Below are positions 17,138 through 25,437 of a stretch of 64,000 bases of DNA, piece by piece (position 1 is the stretch's first letter; every line of letters begins with the position of its first letter). Position numbers and translations under genes: made by a program. Source of the stretch: Streptomyces sp. NBC_01750 (lineage in GTDB: Bacteria > Actinomycetota > Actinomycetes > Streptomycetales > Streptomycetaceae); contig NZ_CP109137.1 in assembly GCF_035918095.1 (NCBI RefSeq), positions 992,001-1,056,000 of the forward strand. Reading direction: 5' to 3'. The notes below the pieces were generated by a model. That model searched no databases. It had not been told where the DNA came from and saw nothing but the letters and a program-made list of their open reading frames with translations.

Positions 17138-18067
17138 CTACGCGGCTGTGTAGGCCAGCCACGACGCGACCGCCTCCGCGATGGGCTGACCCGTCTCCAG
17201 CTCGACAAAGCCGAACTGGCCGCCCTGGTTGCACTCCAGGAACCACCAGACGCCGTCGGTGTCCTCGGCGAAGTCGAAAGCCCCGTAGGCGAGACCGGCA
17301 AGGCCGGTGAAGTCATGGACGGCCCTGGCGATACGGTCGGGCACCACGGCGGGCTCCCACTCGTGACCGGTGGTGCCGTAGCGCCCGTCCACCTGGCCGG
17401 CCGCGGAGATCTTCCGGGCGGCGAACAGCCGCCCTCCGACGCAGGTCAGCCTGATGTCAGCCCGTTTGGGAATGTACTTCTGAAGCAGGGTGGGAGCGGC
17501 CGCGACTCCGGCGAAATCCGTCTCCGGCCCGATGCGGGTGGTGGGCAGCGTGATCGGTGGATCGCTGAGCGGCGGTCCGGAGGTGGACTTCACCACGATC
17601 TCCCGGTACTGCGCCGCGAACTGGCGTGCCACGCGCGGGAAAGTGGTGATGAGAGTGGGAGGCACGGCGAAACCGCTGCGGTGGGCGATGCGCAACTGCC
17701 ATGGTTTGCAGCGGGCTTGCGCGGACACACAGGGATGGTTCATCCAGCGTGCCGTGGTGGAGTTGAGCATGCCGTACAGCGCCTGGCCGGACTCGGCAGT
17801 GAGCCACTCCGACGGCTCCACGGCGTGCGCCGCGGGCTCCCCCGGCCTGCGTACCCATATGGAACGCAGCCCGCTCATGCTCACCAGGCGCCCGTCGTAC
17901 GACAGATACCCCCGGAAGTCGCCGCTGACGAACTCCGCCGACAGCGCGGCCTCCCCGGGGAGATCGGCGGGATCGAGTCTCACCAGCGGGATTCCCCGTT
18001 CATGCAGACCGGCCACCACCATGTCCGTCGTCACATCCTGCTGACAGGTCAGAATCAGCACAGTCAT
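17138..18067 (-). CDS. tgmB: ATP-grasp ribosomal peptide maturase (graspetide ligase)
   Basis: 309 aa. Macrocyclase that should form omega-ester or omega-amide bonds between Thr/Ser/Lys and Asp/Glu side chains of the precursor encoded 16 bp upstream. N-terminal pre-ATP-grasp region (VLILTCQQDVTTDMVV, then SIWVRRPGEP, a conserved feature of MvdD/TgmB-type maturases). ATP-grasp core with EIVVKSTSGP (ATP-binding Lys), LLQKYIPKRADIRLTCVGG and the metal-binding FLECNQGGQFGFVE near the C-terminus. It resembles the SAV_5884-like maturases of Streptomyces. The operon order is precursor then ligase. No protein-isoaspartate methyltransferase, which often accompanies this family, lies on either side. 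Confidence 0.92.
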   Translation of the reverse strand: MTVLILTCQQDVTTDMVVAGLHERGIPLVRLDPADLPGEAALSAEFVSGDFRGYLSYDGRLVSMSGLRSIWVRRPGEPAAHAVEPSEWLTAESGQALYGMLNSTTARWMNHPCVSAQARCKPWQLRIAHRSGFAVPPTLITTFPRVARQFAAQYREIVVKSTSGPPLSDPPITLPTTRIGPETDFAGVAAAPTLLQKYIPKRADIRLTCVGGRLFAARKISAAGQVDGRYGTTGHEWEPAVVPDRIARAVHDFTGLAGLAYGAFDFAEDTDGVWWFLECNQGGQFGFVELETGQPIAEAVASWLAYTAA

Positions 18068-18083
18068 CGATGCGCCGGTCCGG

Positions 18084-18275
18084 TCAGTCGTCGAAATGCG
18101 TCTGGGAACCGGCGGTGGAGGTCGTCGTACCGGCTGCCAGGAGCACCGCCCGGTCGGTGATGGCGGGGCGTCCGTCGGACAGGACGTTCAACTGCAGGGT
18201 GGAGTCGTAGGTATAGGGATCGGCGGCTGCTGAACTCTCCACCGGAAGCGCGTAGTTCAACACAAACGGTCTCAT
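18084..18275 (-). CDS. tgmA: Graspetide precursor peptide (ATP-grasp target RiPP)
   Basis: 63 aa precursor. ATG at 18275 is preceded by AAGGAG. The leader has the family motif MRPFVLNYALPVE and the middle segment LQLNVLSDGRPAITDRAVLLAAG. The predicted core is the C-terminal TTTSTAGSQTHFDD, rich in hydroxyl donors (four Thr and Ser residues in TTTSTAGS) followed by acidic acceptors (DD). The pattern matches the putative ATP-grasp target RiPP family, whose core links Thr/Ser to Asp through side-chain esters. Exact leader cleavage and ring topology are not predictable here. Confidence 0.92.
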   Translation of the reverse strand: MRPFVLNYALPVESSAAADPYTYDSTLQLNVLSDGRPAITDRAVLLAAGTTTSTAGSQTHFDD

Positions 18276-18322
18276 GAGTCTCCTTGACTTCCCCAGGCGT
18301 GGTCCTACGCCACACGTAACAG

Positions 18323-18358
18323 TACGTACCGAAGACGCAGCGGTCTCACTACGTACCG
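18323..18358. promoter_or_regulatory. Direct repeat TACGTACCG upstream of tgmA
   Basis: TACGTACCG occurs at 18323-18331 and 18350-18358 (27-bp period), 48-83 bp upstream of the tgmA start. Each copy contains the palindrome TACGTA. This fits a dimeric regulator binding site or tandem promoter elements. Inference from position and repetition only. Confidence 0.45.
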
Positions 18359-18454
18359 TCACATCAGGCCCAAAGGGGCGTGAAGGACGTCACATTGCCG
18401 TCTCCCGGGAGACCGTGGAAGCGGGGAGTCGGCACAACGGGGCTCACAGCCACG

Positions 18455-19081
18455 TCAATACCGCTGGGCCTTGGCAACTCTGGGGGTCAGCTTCAGGTCC
18501 GCGGGCTTCCGGCTGATGGCGATGGGCTGCGCCCTCTCACCCGGATCGAGGTTCTCCGCGCCGACGATCCTGCTCTCCACCACCTTGCCGGAGGGGTCGG
18601 CGAAGTCGACCTGGACGGCGTACGACGCCTTCTGGTCGGTGCGGTTGGTGATGTTGACCACGACGGCGACCAGACCGCCGGTCTGGGCCCGCGGTTTCCC
18701 GGTCAGCGAGACGTCGGACGTCGCGTTGCCACTGCCCTGCACCTTCTTCAGCTCGGCAGCGGCCGCTTTGTTCGCACGGGCCACCTCGGCAGAGACCGAA
18801 GCCTCGAAGGCGGAGGCGGCAGCAGAGGCGGACGACGCCGCCGCGGACGCTTTGGCGCGGGCCGAGGCAGCCGCCGAAGACAGGGCGGAGGGCAGCTTGC
18901 CCGAGAAGGAAGACGTGTTGGGAGGCGTCGGGCGGGGGCCGGCCGGCGAACTGCTTCCGGTGCCGCCGTTGCCGGTGCTGCACGAAACGAGGGCGGCCGC
19001 ACTCGATGCGGCAGTGACCAGCGTCAACACGACAGTTGCCAACCGTCTCCTGCTCGCCCGGCCCTTCACGCAAGCGGTCAT
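18455..19081 (-). CDS. Putative lipoprotein with Ala/Ser-rich linker and FxLYD-like C-terminal domain
   Basis: 208 aa from the ATG at 19081 (AAGGG just upstream; an in-frame GTG five codons earlier is possible). The N-terminus RRRLATVVLTLVTAASSAAALVSC is a lipoprotein signal peptide with the acceptor Cys at about residue 34. Then a Ser/Gly/Pro linker, and an Ala/Ser-rich helical stretch (about 55-105) that may form a coiled coil. The C-terminal beta domain (about 115-205; VAVVVNITNRTDQKASYAVQV) resembles FxLYD/CARDB-type Ig-like domains that bind cell-surface partners. Function unknown. It is divergent in subject from tgmAB, and its role with them is not evident. Confidence 0.78.
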   Translation of the reverse strand: MTACVKGRASRRRLATVVLTLVTAASSAAALVSCSTGNGGTGSSSPAGPRPTPPNTSSFSGKLPSALSSAAASARAKASAAASSASAAASAFEASVSAEVARANKAAAAELKKVQGSGNATSDVSLTGKPRAQTGGLVAVVVNITNRTDQKASYAVQVDFADPSGKVVESRIVGAENLDPGERAQPIAISRKPADLKLTPRVAKAQRY

Positions 19082-19144
19082 CGGGTTCCCTTTCACTGCC
19101 GGTGCTGAGGATCGCCCCCTCGGTGGCCCACCCGTGTCGTGAGT

Positions 19145-20242
19145 TCAGTAGCGCAGGGCGCTCGCGATTCCGCCCATGTCGGCGAGCGTGCCGTCCGGAA
19201 CGAAGCGCACCTCCGCGCCCGTGTCCAGGGACCGCTCGACGATCTCGTCAACGATGTCGTCCAGGGCATCCAGGTCACCGGGTTCCGCCGGCAGCAGGTG
19301 ACCGCCGGAGTCGCGGACGGTTTCCCGGTAGTTCTCTTCCACGGCCAGCAGGGCGACCCGGCCGGACGTCACGTTCTGCCGGATCTCGTCGACCCCGGCG
19401 GCGAACGCCCGTCGTCCACGGGCCTTGTCCAGTTCCCCAAGGACGTCGACGACTTCCTTCTCGGCCCGGGCCCGGACGAACGGCCGCACGGCCTGCCACA
19501 CGGCGTCCGCTGGTCCCGCCGCCAGCCCTCCCTGCGGGATGTGGGTGGCAGCCCCCTTGGCCACGGTTCCTACTCCGTCCAGGAGAGCGAGCGCCACCGC
19601 TTCCCCGGCCACATACAGGGTCCGGGGATCGGACTTGAGTACGCCACGCATGGCGGCGTCCGCCTCCCGCAGGAACTGGCGGGTCTGCTCGTCACTGAAG
19701 GTGCTGGGCACATCGCCGATCCGCTCCTTGCGCTCGGCATCGGGCGTCTCGAGGCTCCGGGTCAGTGGAAACGCTCCCCTGGCCTCCTCGACGACACGGT
19801 CCGCTCCGCCGCTCCACAGCGAGATGCGGTCGGAGGAGACAGCCAGCACCCAGAAGGGACGCTCGGCTGCCTGCGCCGAGACGAGATTGCGGGTCAGGAA
19901 GGTATCCGAGAGCACAACGCGCTCGGGCACCGTGCGACCCAGCGACCACACCTGGTGTTCTCCCGGCGCGGCGAAGACAGCCAGCCCGTCCTCGGCGTGC
20001 ACCAGATCGATTTCTGCCAGGGCCATGTCCAACTGCTCGGCGACATCGATCCGCCTGTCCCGGGTGACGGCCGGATCGGCTTGAAGCTGGCCCTTGACCT
20101 CGGCCATCAGATTGCGCAGACGGACGGGGTCCTGTGCGTTGTCCGGTTCACGGCGATGAGTGGGCATCAGAACGGTCACTGCCGGATAGGGACGCTGCCG
20201 TCGCAGCTGGGAGAGTGTGGCAGAGCTGAGAGCGGGGTGCAT
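19145..20242 (-). CDS. baeRF-family protein (bacterial archaeo-eukaryotic release-factor-like)
   Basis: 365 aa from ATG at 20242 (GAAAGG eleven bases upstream). The N-terminal part MHPALSSATLSQLRRQRPYP then VTVLMPTHRREPDNAQDP, and the segment ERPFWVLAVSSDRISLWSGG, fit the baeRF_family3-type proteins, previously often labelled chemotaxis protein in Streptomyces. The C-terminal third (VRFVPDGTLADMGGIASALRY) is the eL30-like RNase/release-factor fold seen in this superfamily. Relatives are proposed to act on stalled ribosomes or as hibernation factors. Cytoplasmic, no membrane segments. Confidence 0.75.
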   Translation of the reverse strand: MHPALSSATLSQLRRQRPYPAVTVLMPTHRREPDNAQDPVRLRNLMAEVKGQLQADPAVTRDRRIDVAEQLDMALAEIDLVHAEDGLAVFAAPGEHQVWSLGRTVPERVVLSDTFLTRNLVSAQAAERPFWVLAVSSDRISLWSGGADRVVEEARGAFPLTRSLETPDAERKERIGDVPSTFSDEQTRQFLREADAAMRGVLKSDPRTLYVAGEAVALALLDGVGTVAKGAATHIPQGGLAAGPADAVWQAVRPFVRARAEKEVVDVLGELDKARGRRAFAAGVDEIRQNVTSGRVALLAVEENYRETVRDSGGHLLPAEPGDLDALDDIVDEIVERSLDTGAEVRFVPDGTLADMGGIASALRY

Positions 20243-20252
20243 CGGAACCCTT

Positions 20253-20395
20253 TCAGAACGTGCAGTGGCCGACCGCGAAGTCCTTCTGCAGCTTCTGAAC
20301 CTCCTCGAAGGCGTCGTTCGCGACGGAGGGTCGTCGTAGCCGATGGCGACGAGTCCGGGCAGCCGTGCCCGCTTGGCCACCAAGTCGACAGTATG
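20253..20395 (-). pseudogene. Truncated, frameshifted N-terminal remnant of a DUF1269-type protein
   Basis: Reading on the minus strand, LPGLVAIGYDD is followed one frame over by PSVANDAFEEVQKLQKDF, then a stop. Joined, these make the conserved start of DUF1269 proteins (VIGYDD...AFDEVRRLQ). A single-base loss in the CCC run of GACGACCCTCC explains the shift. The rest of the gene, including the membrane part, is missing. It lies directly upstream of the baeRF gene. Confidence 0.6.
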
Positions 20396-20553
20396 AACCA
20401 TATGTCGAATTCGCCGATGGGGCAGAAGATGCGCGAGGGCACCGCACCGCGGCCGTTGGCCGTGCGGTGGCCTGTTGGCCGAATCGGCACGAGGGCGATC
20501 CGTACCTCGTCGAGGGGTCCGACCAGTACTGGCGCGTGAACGGCACGAACGGC

Positions 20554-21651
20554 TCAGCCCCGGACGATTTCCTGATCACGCCCGAAGCCGGCGGGTGCAA
20601 GCATCGCGCGGGCCCCGTTGGCGTTTCCGGCTCCGGGAGCGATCCCGCCGCCCAGCGACTCCGCCTGGGCCGGCATGCCGGCGCCGAGCAGCTGGAGCCC
20701 CAACGGGGTCACCGTATGCAGGACGTACTTGCCTTCGCGGCGGCTGGTCACAAGACCCCCGTCGCGCAGGACGCTGATCTGATAACTCACGCTGGGCAGC
20801 GAGACTCCGACGGCCTCGGCGACCTCGGAGGTGGTCCGGGTGTGTCTGTCGGCCACCTCGGTGAGCACCGCGGCCCTGGTGCGGCCCAGCAGCCGTTCCA
20901 GTCCGTCCTCCGTCCCCCGCGCGGCGTCGAGCGGTGCTTTCGCCACCGGATAGACGAGCACCGGGGCCAGGGCCGGGTCCGCGAGGGCGGTCGGGCGACG
21001 CCAGCAGAAGTACGAGGGAACGAGAAGCAGTCCGCGCCCCTCCAGGTACAGGTCACGGTCGACGGGGTAATCCACCTCCAGCACCGGGGAGTTCCACCGC
21101 CCCAGGGGCTGCAGTCCTTCCAACAGGGCCTGTGTGCCGCCTTCCAGCAAGGTGCGCGCCCGCTGGCTGACATCGTTGCCGACGGCGGTGCGGATGCGCG
21201 GCCAGTACGGCCGCAGCAGTGCCCCGTGATACGTCGCCAGTGCGCCTGTCAGCGAGTCGAGCCCGTCGCGGCCGGGACCGGCGAGCGAGGTCCAGCCCGG
21301 GATCGGCCGGGACTCGGCCAGCCGCGTCATCTCGCGGACCAGCTGTCCGCGCGGGGTGAGGCGCACCCGCTCGAGACCCGCGGACAGATCGGCACCGAGG
21401 ACCGAAGGGGTAAGGAAGTCCGGGATGTAACCGACAGCGGGAATCACTGTCCGCAGCAGGCGCAGGGCACGATGCACGACCGGATCCGTGCGAAGCCTGT
21501 GGTGGGCCGAGTTGCGCCAGTCGCCGAACTCCAGCCGCCCCTGTCCGGTCTGTAATCGGCAGACACTGCAGACCAGTTCCCACAATGGATCGGGCTGCGG
21601 AGCGATTCGGATGTTCTGCAGGTCGTGGGAGGTGAAGTGAATGCGGAGCAT
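20554..21651 (-). CDS. DUF5937 / ArsR-type winged-helix transcriptional regulator
   Basis: 365 aa from ATG at 21651, with AAGGAGG six bases upstream. The N-terminal DUF5937 region begins MLRIHFTSHDLQNIRIAPQP and includes a sensor-like middle part. A C-terminal winged HTH (about residues 255-320; AAVLTEVADRHTRTTSEVAEA, then SLPSVSYQISVLRDGGLVTS) is of the ArsR/HTH_20 kind. The C-terminus is low-complexity Gly/Ala. Such regulators in Streptomyces often sit beside MFS exporters, but none is present here; the neighbours are a glutamate importer and a baeRF gene. Confidence 0.85.
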   Translation of the reverse strand: MLRIHFTSHDLQNIRIAPQPDPLWELVCSVCRLQTGQGRLEFGDWRNSAHHRLRTDPVVHRALRLLRTVIPAVGYIPDFLTPSVLGADLSAGLERVRLTPRGQLVREMTRLAESRPIPGWTSLAGPGRDGLDSLTGALATYHGALLRPYWPRIRTAVGNDVSQRARTLLEGGTQALLEGLQPLGRWNSPVLEVDYPVDRDLYLEGRGLLLVPSYFCWRRPTALADPALAPVLVYPVAKAPLDAARGTEDGLERLLGRTRAAVLTEVADRHTRTTSEVAEAVGVSLPSVSYQISVLRDGGLVTSRREGKYVLHTVTPLGLQLLGAGMPAQAESLGGGIAPGAGNANGARAMLAPAGFGRDQEIVRG

Positions 21652-21840
21652 GCGGCCTCCTTCGCTCACAGGCCCTGTGTGGACCACGGCGCCGACATCA
21701 GCGCGACCATAGGTGGGGACGGGCGGCTCCCCTACGTGGTTGCCCTCCCGACTGCCCCGTCGCGGCCCGGGAGACGGTTTGGCTTCTTCGTGCCGGTCGC
21801 TCCAGTGGGAGGGGCGGCGGGGTCACTCACACATCGTCAG

Positions 21841-21923
21841 TTCGTTTTTGCTGCTCCGTTTTTGCTGCTTCGTTTTTGCCGCTTCGTCTTTGTCGCTTCG
21901 TCTTTGTCCCTTGTCTTTGTCAC
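21841..21923. repeat. 14-bp tandem array, about six copies, reaching the gluD stop codon
   Basis: Five consecutive 14-bp units (consensus TTCGTTTTTGCCGC / TTCGTCTTTGTCGC) at 21841-21910, then a 13-bp partial unit to 21923 that includes the gluD stop codon (21920-21922). Compositionally distinct: T-rich on this strand. Copies degrade progressively from left to right. Confidence 0.85.
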
Positions 21924-22870
21924 TTCGTCGGGTTGGTCGGCCCGCCTCCGGACCCTCCTCCTCCGCCGCCACCGAGTTCTTCTCGGCCGACGTGCTCACC
22001 AGGCGTCGCGAGTTCCTCGACCGCATCGACGCCGACCACCGCGCCGGTGGACCTCATGCCACGGCGCAGCCGGCCCTCCAGCCAGCCGGCAAAGGTGGTG
22101 AGCGCGAAGTTGAGCACGACGAAGATCACGGCGACGATGGTGAAGCTGGCGATGGTGTTGGCTCCGTAGTTCGCGCTCATGGGGCGGACCGACGCCAGCA
22201 GTTCGGAAAAGCCGAGCAACGCGCCGCCGAGCGCGGTGTCCTTCACGATGACTACCAGCTGGCTCACGATCGCCGGGAGCATCGCGGTCACCGACTGCGG
22301 CAGCAGCACGGACCGCATGGTCTGGCCTTTACGCATACCGATCGCCTTGGCCGCGTCGGTCTGCCCCAGGGGGAGGGAGAGAATGCCCGCCCGTACGATC
22401 TCGGCGAGTACCGAGGCGTTGTAGAGCACCAGACCCGTGACCACGGCGTACAGCGGTCGGCTGTCGGGACTGATGTCGGTGTACGCGGCGTACGCCGCGT
22501 TGGCGAACAGCATCAGGATCAGCACCGGAATGGCGCGGAAGAACTCCACCACGGTGCCGGCCGCGCCGCGTACCCACCCATGGTCGGAGAGCCGGGCGAT
22601 ACCGAAGAACGCTCCGAGCGGCAGCGCGATGACCATGGCCAGGGCGGCAGCCTTGAGCGTGTTCCTGAGCCCTGGCAGAAGGTACGTCGACCAGGCGCCG
22701 GAGTCGGTGAAGAACGGCTTCCACTTGACCCATTCGAGCTGGTTCTTGTCGATGAGGCTCAGGACCACCCACCAGACCAGCGCCGCGAGTGCGATCAGGA
22801 ACGCCACCGTGAACAGCACATTGCGCCGCCTGGCGCGCGGCCCCGGGGCGTCGTAGAGGACGGAAGTCAT
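21920..22870 (-). CDS. gluD: Glutamate ABC transporter permease GluD
   Basis: 316 aa HisM-type amino-acid permease. Starts MTSVLYDAPGPRARRR, a cytoplasmic tail, then TM segments from about residue 20. The ABC permease domain carries the EAA-type loop DAAKAIGMRKGQTMRSVLLPQ (split here as IGMRKGQTMRSVLLPQ). The C-terminal tail from about residue 275 is unusual: TGAVVGVDAVEELATPGEHV, then a Gly run, ending in GPTNPTK where the tandem array begins. In relatives the tail is short and basic, so repeat expansion or a frame change may have altered it. ATG at 22870 overlaps the gluC stop. Confidence 0.92.
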   Translation of the reverse strand: MTSVLYDAPGPRARRRNVLFTVAFLIALAALVWWVVLSLIDKNQLEWVKWKPFFTDSGAWSTYLLPGLRNTLKAAALAMVIALPLGAFFGIARLSDHGWVRGAAGTVVEFFRAIPVLILMLFANAAYAAYTDISPDSRPLYAVVTGLVLYNASVLAEIVRAGILSLPLGQTDAAKAIGMRKGQTMRSVLLPQSVTAMLPAIVSQLVVIVKDTALGGALLGFSELLASVRPMSANYGANTIASFTIVAVIFVVLNFALTTFAGWLEGRLRRGMRSTGAVVGVDAVEELATPGEHVGREELGGGGGGGSGGGPTNPTK

Positions 22871-23532
22871 CGCCTCACCGCCACCTTCTTGCTCACCCAG
22901 CCGAGGAACAGCCCGGTCGGGAGGGTGAGGCAGATGAATCCGAACGCGAAGATGGCGGAGATGAGAATGAGCTGAGCCTCGTTCTCGATCATTTCCCGCA
23001 TCAGCGCCGCGGCCTCGGCGACACCGATCGCGGCGGCCACGGTGGTGTTCTTGATCAGTGCGATCAGCACGTTCGCCAGCGGCCCCACCACGGAGCGGAA
23101 TGCCTGCGGAAGGACGATCAGTCTCAGGACCTGGGTGAAGTTCAGGCCGATCGCCCGCGCTGCCTCCGTCTGGCCGATGGGCACGGTGTTGATGCCGGAG
23201 CGCAGCGCCTCACATACGAAGGCGGATGTGTAGGCGATCAGGCCGAGCACGGCGAGCCTGAAGTTGATGGTCGTGAAGTCGTCCGCGCCGAGATTGACGC
23301 CGAGCGTCTGGAAGAGGCCCAACGAGGTGAAGACGATGATCACGGTCAGCGGGATGTTCCGCACCACGTTGACATAGGCGGTGCCGAAGCCGCGCATGAG
23401 GGGGACAGGGCTGACCCGCATGGCCGCCAGGAGTGTTCCCCAGATCAGGGCGCCGACGGCGGAATAGAGGGAGAGCTGCACCGTCACCCAGAAAGCCCCC
23501 AGCACGTTGTAACCCTCAAGAAAGTCGAACAC
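22867..23532 (-). CDS. gluC: Glutamate ABC transporter permease GluC
   Basis: 221 aa HisQ/HisM-type permease. GTG start at 23532 with GGGAGA upstream. Contains VNVVRNIPLTVIIVFTS in the second membrane region and the EAA loop EAARAIGLNFTQVLRLIVLPQ region (about residue 130). Terminates FLGWVSKKVAVRR with the stop overlapping gluD (ATGA). Third gene of the gluABCD operon. Confidence 0.94.
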   Translation of the reverse strand: MFDFLEGYNVLGAFWVTVQLSLYSAVGALIWGTLLAAMRVSPVPLMRGFGTAYVNVVRNIPLTVIIVFTSLGLFQTLGVNLGADDFTTINFRLAVLGLIAYTSAFVCEALRSGINTVPIGQTEAARAIGLNFTQVLRLIVLPQAFRSVVGPLANVLIALIKNTTVAAAIGVAEAAALMREMIENEAQLILISAIFAFGFICLTLPTGLFLGWVSKKVAVRR

Positions 23533-23610
23533 GATCTCCCGGCCTTCCGCGTGTGTGTGAAGGGCGAGGCGCGCCGCAGCGACGGGCGGCGCGCCGGTCA
23601 GGCACCCGCT

Positions 23611-24450
23611 TCAGCTGACGATGACGCCGATCTTCGGTGCAGGCTCGTTCTTGTAGCCGGCCGGGCCCAGGTTCTTCTTGACGTACGCGTCCCAGGAACC
23701 GTCCTTGACCATCTTCTCCAGGGCCGTGTTGATCTTGCCCTTGAGTTCGCTGCCCTTCTGGACACCGATGCCGTAGTTCTCGTTGCTCAGCTTGAAGCCG
23801 CCCAGCCTGAACTTGCCCTGGAACTCCTTCTGCGCGGCGTAGCCGGCGAGGATCGCGTCATCGGTGGTCAGGGCGTCGATGACCTTGTTCTCGACGCCGG
23901 TGAGGCACTCGGAGTAGCCGCCGTACTCCTGCAGCTGAGCATTCGGCGCGATCTTCGTCTTGACGTTCTGCGCGGAAGTGGATCCGGTGACCGAGCAGAG
24001 CTTCTTGTTGTTCAGGTCCTGGGGCTTCTTGATGGAGTTGTCGTCCGCCCGGACCAGGACGTCCTGGTGCGCCAAGAGGTAGGGGCCGGCGAAGTCGACC
24101 TTCTTCTGACGCTCCGGCGTGATCGAGTAGGAGGCCACGATGTAGTCCACATCGCCGCGCTGGAGCAGCGTCTCGCGGTCGGCGCTCTTGGCTTCCTTCC
24201 ACTCGATGTCGCCGGGCTTGTAGCCGAGCTGCTTGGCCACGTACGTCGCCACGTCGACGTCGAGACCCGTGTACTTGCCGTCCGGGGTCTTCAGACCGAT
24301 TCCGGGCTGGTCGAACTTGATGCCGACAGTGATCGTCTTGTCGCCGCCACCCGAACTGCTCTTGTTCCCGTTGTCGGATCCGCAGGCCGTGGCGGTCAGC
24401 GACAGCGCGAGCGCAGCGGCGGCTGCGGCAGAGACCATACGAAGCTTCAT
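23611..24450 (-). CDS. gluB: Glutamate-binding lipoprotein GluB
   Basis: 279 aa periplasmic-type binding protein of the SBP_bac_3 family. The signal peptide MKLRMVSAAAAAALALSLTA leads into the lipobox TATAC with the lipidated Cys near residue 23. Family motifs: GLDVDVATYVAKQLGY, the YIVASYSITPERQKKVDFAGPY signature and VENKVIDALTTDDAILAGY. An ATG three codons earlier is possible. It lies between gluA and gluC on the same strand, with 31 and 78 bp gaps. Confidence 0.94.
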   Translation of the reverse strand: MKLRMVSAAAAAALALSLTATACGSDNGNKSSSGGGDKTITVGIKFDQPGIGLKTPDGKYTGLDVDVATYVAKQLGYKPGDIEWKEAKSADRETLLQRGDVDYIVASYSITPERQKKVDFAGPYLLAHQDVLVRADDNSIKKPQDLNNKKLCSVTGSTSAQNVKTKIAPNAQLQEYGGYSECLTGVENKVIDALTTDDAILAGYAAQKEFQGKFRLGGFKLSNENYGIGVQKGSELKGKINTALEKMVKDGSWDAYVKKNLGPAGYKNEPAPKIGVIVS

Positions 24451-24481
24451 GGTGATCATCCCTAGTGCTCAAGGGTCGGGC

Positions 24482-25273
24482 TCAGTGGTGAAGGATCTTC
24501 GAAAGAAAGTCCTTGGCCCGGTCGCTACGCGGGTTGCTGAAGAACTGATCGGGTGTCGCCTCTTCCACGATCCGGCCGTCCGCCATGAAGACCACGCGGT
24601 TGGCGGCCGAACGGGCGAATCCCATCTCATGGGTGACGACGACCATCGTCATGCCGTCCCTGGCGAGTTGCTGCATGACCTCCAGCACCTCATTGATCAT
24701 CTCCGGGTCGAGCGCGGATGTCGGCTCGTCGAAGAGGATGATCTTCGGATCCATGGCCAGCGCTCTGGCGATCGCCACGCGCTGCTGCTGGCCGCCGGAG
24801 AGCTGCGCGGGGTACTTGTCCGCCTGGGAGGCGACCCCGACCCGGTCGAGCAGCTGGCGCGCCCGTTCCTCGGCGGCTTTCTTGTCCCTCTTACGGACCT
24901 TGACCTGGCCGAGCATCACGTTCTGCAGCACGGTCTTGTGTGCGAAGAGGTTGAAGGACTGGAAGACCATGCCCACGTCGGCCCGCAGTGCGGCCAGCTC
25001 GCGGCCCTCGGCGGGCAGGGGCTTGCCGTCGATGCGGATCTCGCCGGAGTCGATGGTCTCCAGTCGGTTGATGGCGCGGCACAGTGTGGATTTCCCGCCC
25101 CCGGACGGCCCGATGACGACGACAACCTCGCCCGGGGCAACCTTCAGGTCGATGTCCTGGAGGACATGGAGCGCGCCGAAGTACTTATTGACGTCGCTCA
25201 GCGCGACCAGCGCATCGCCTGTGACGGGAGTGGCATTTTCCTTGGTCACTGTTACTCCGCTCTTCGGCTTCAT
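24482..25273 (-). CDS. gluA: Glutamate ABC transporter ATP-binding protein GluA
   Basis: 263 aa from the ATG at 25273 (GAGGA upstream); a GTG at 25249 with GGAG is an equally plausible start. Walker [11 protein letters not shown]-loop [18 protein letters not shown], signature [19 protein letters not shown], Walker [15 protein letters not shown] and H-loop [10 protein letters not shown] are all present. This is the GlnQ/HisP pattern of polar amino-acid importers. First gene of gluABCD. Confidence 0.95.
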   Translation of the reverse strand: MKPKSGVTVTKENATPVTGDALVALSDVNKYFGALHVLQDIDLKVAPGEVVVVIGPSGGGKSTLCRAINRLETIDSGEIRIDGKPLPAEGRELAALRADVGMVFQSFNLFAHKTVLQNVMLGQVKVRKRDKKAAEERARQLLDRVGVASQADKYPAQLSGGQQQRVAIARALAMDPKIILFDEPTSALDPEMINEVLEVMQQLARDGMTMVVVTHEMGFARSAANRVVFMADGRIVEEATPDQFFSNPRSDRAKDFLSKILHH

Positions 25274-25376
25274 AGTCCGACGTCCTCGAGTCGGTCGCAC
25301 GCCGAGCGCCGGGCGCGAATGCGGGCGGGTCAGCCGGGTGGCGGAGATCAGGACCGGGGTGTTCGCGTGCAGGGAA

Positions 25377-25426
25377 AGAGCGCCTCTGCCACCGCCGGGC
25401 CGACCCGGCCGTACGAGAGGCGCTCT
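25377..25426 (-). terminator. Strong hairpin downstream of the subtilase-like gene
   Basis: Perfect 11-bp arms AGAGCGCCTCT (25377-25387) and AGAGGCGCTCT (25416-25426) around a 28-base loop that itself can pair (GCCGGGC...). It lies 12 bp beyond the stop of the gene at 25438 and upstream of gluA, separating the two units. Confidence 0.75.
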
Positions 25427-25437
25427 GTCAGGAGTGC

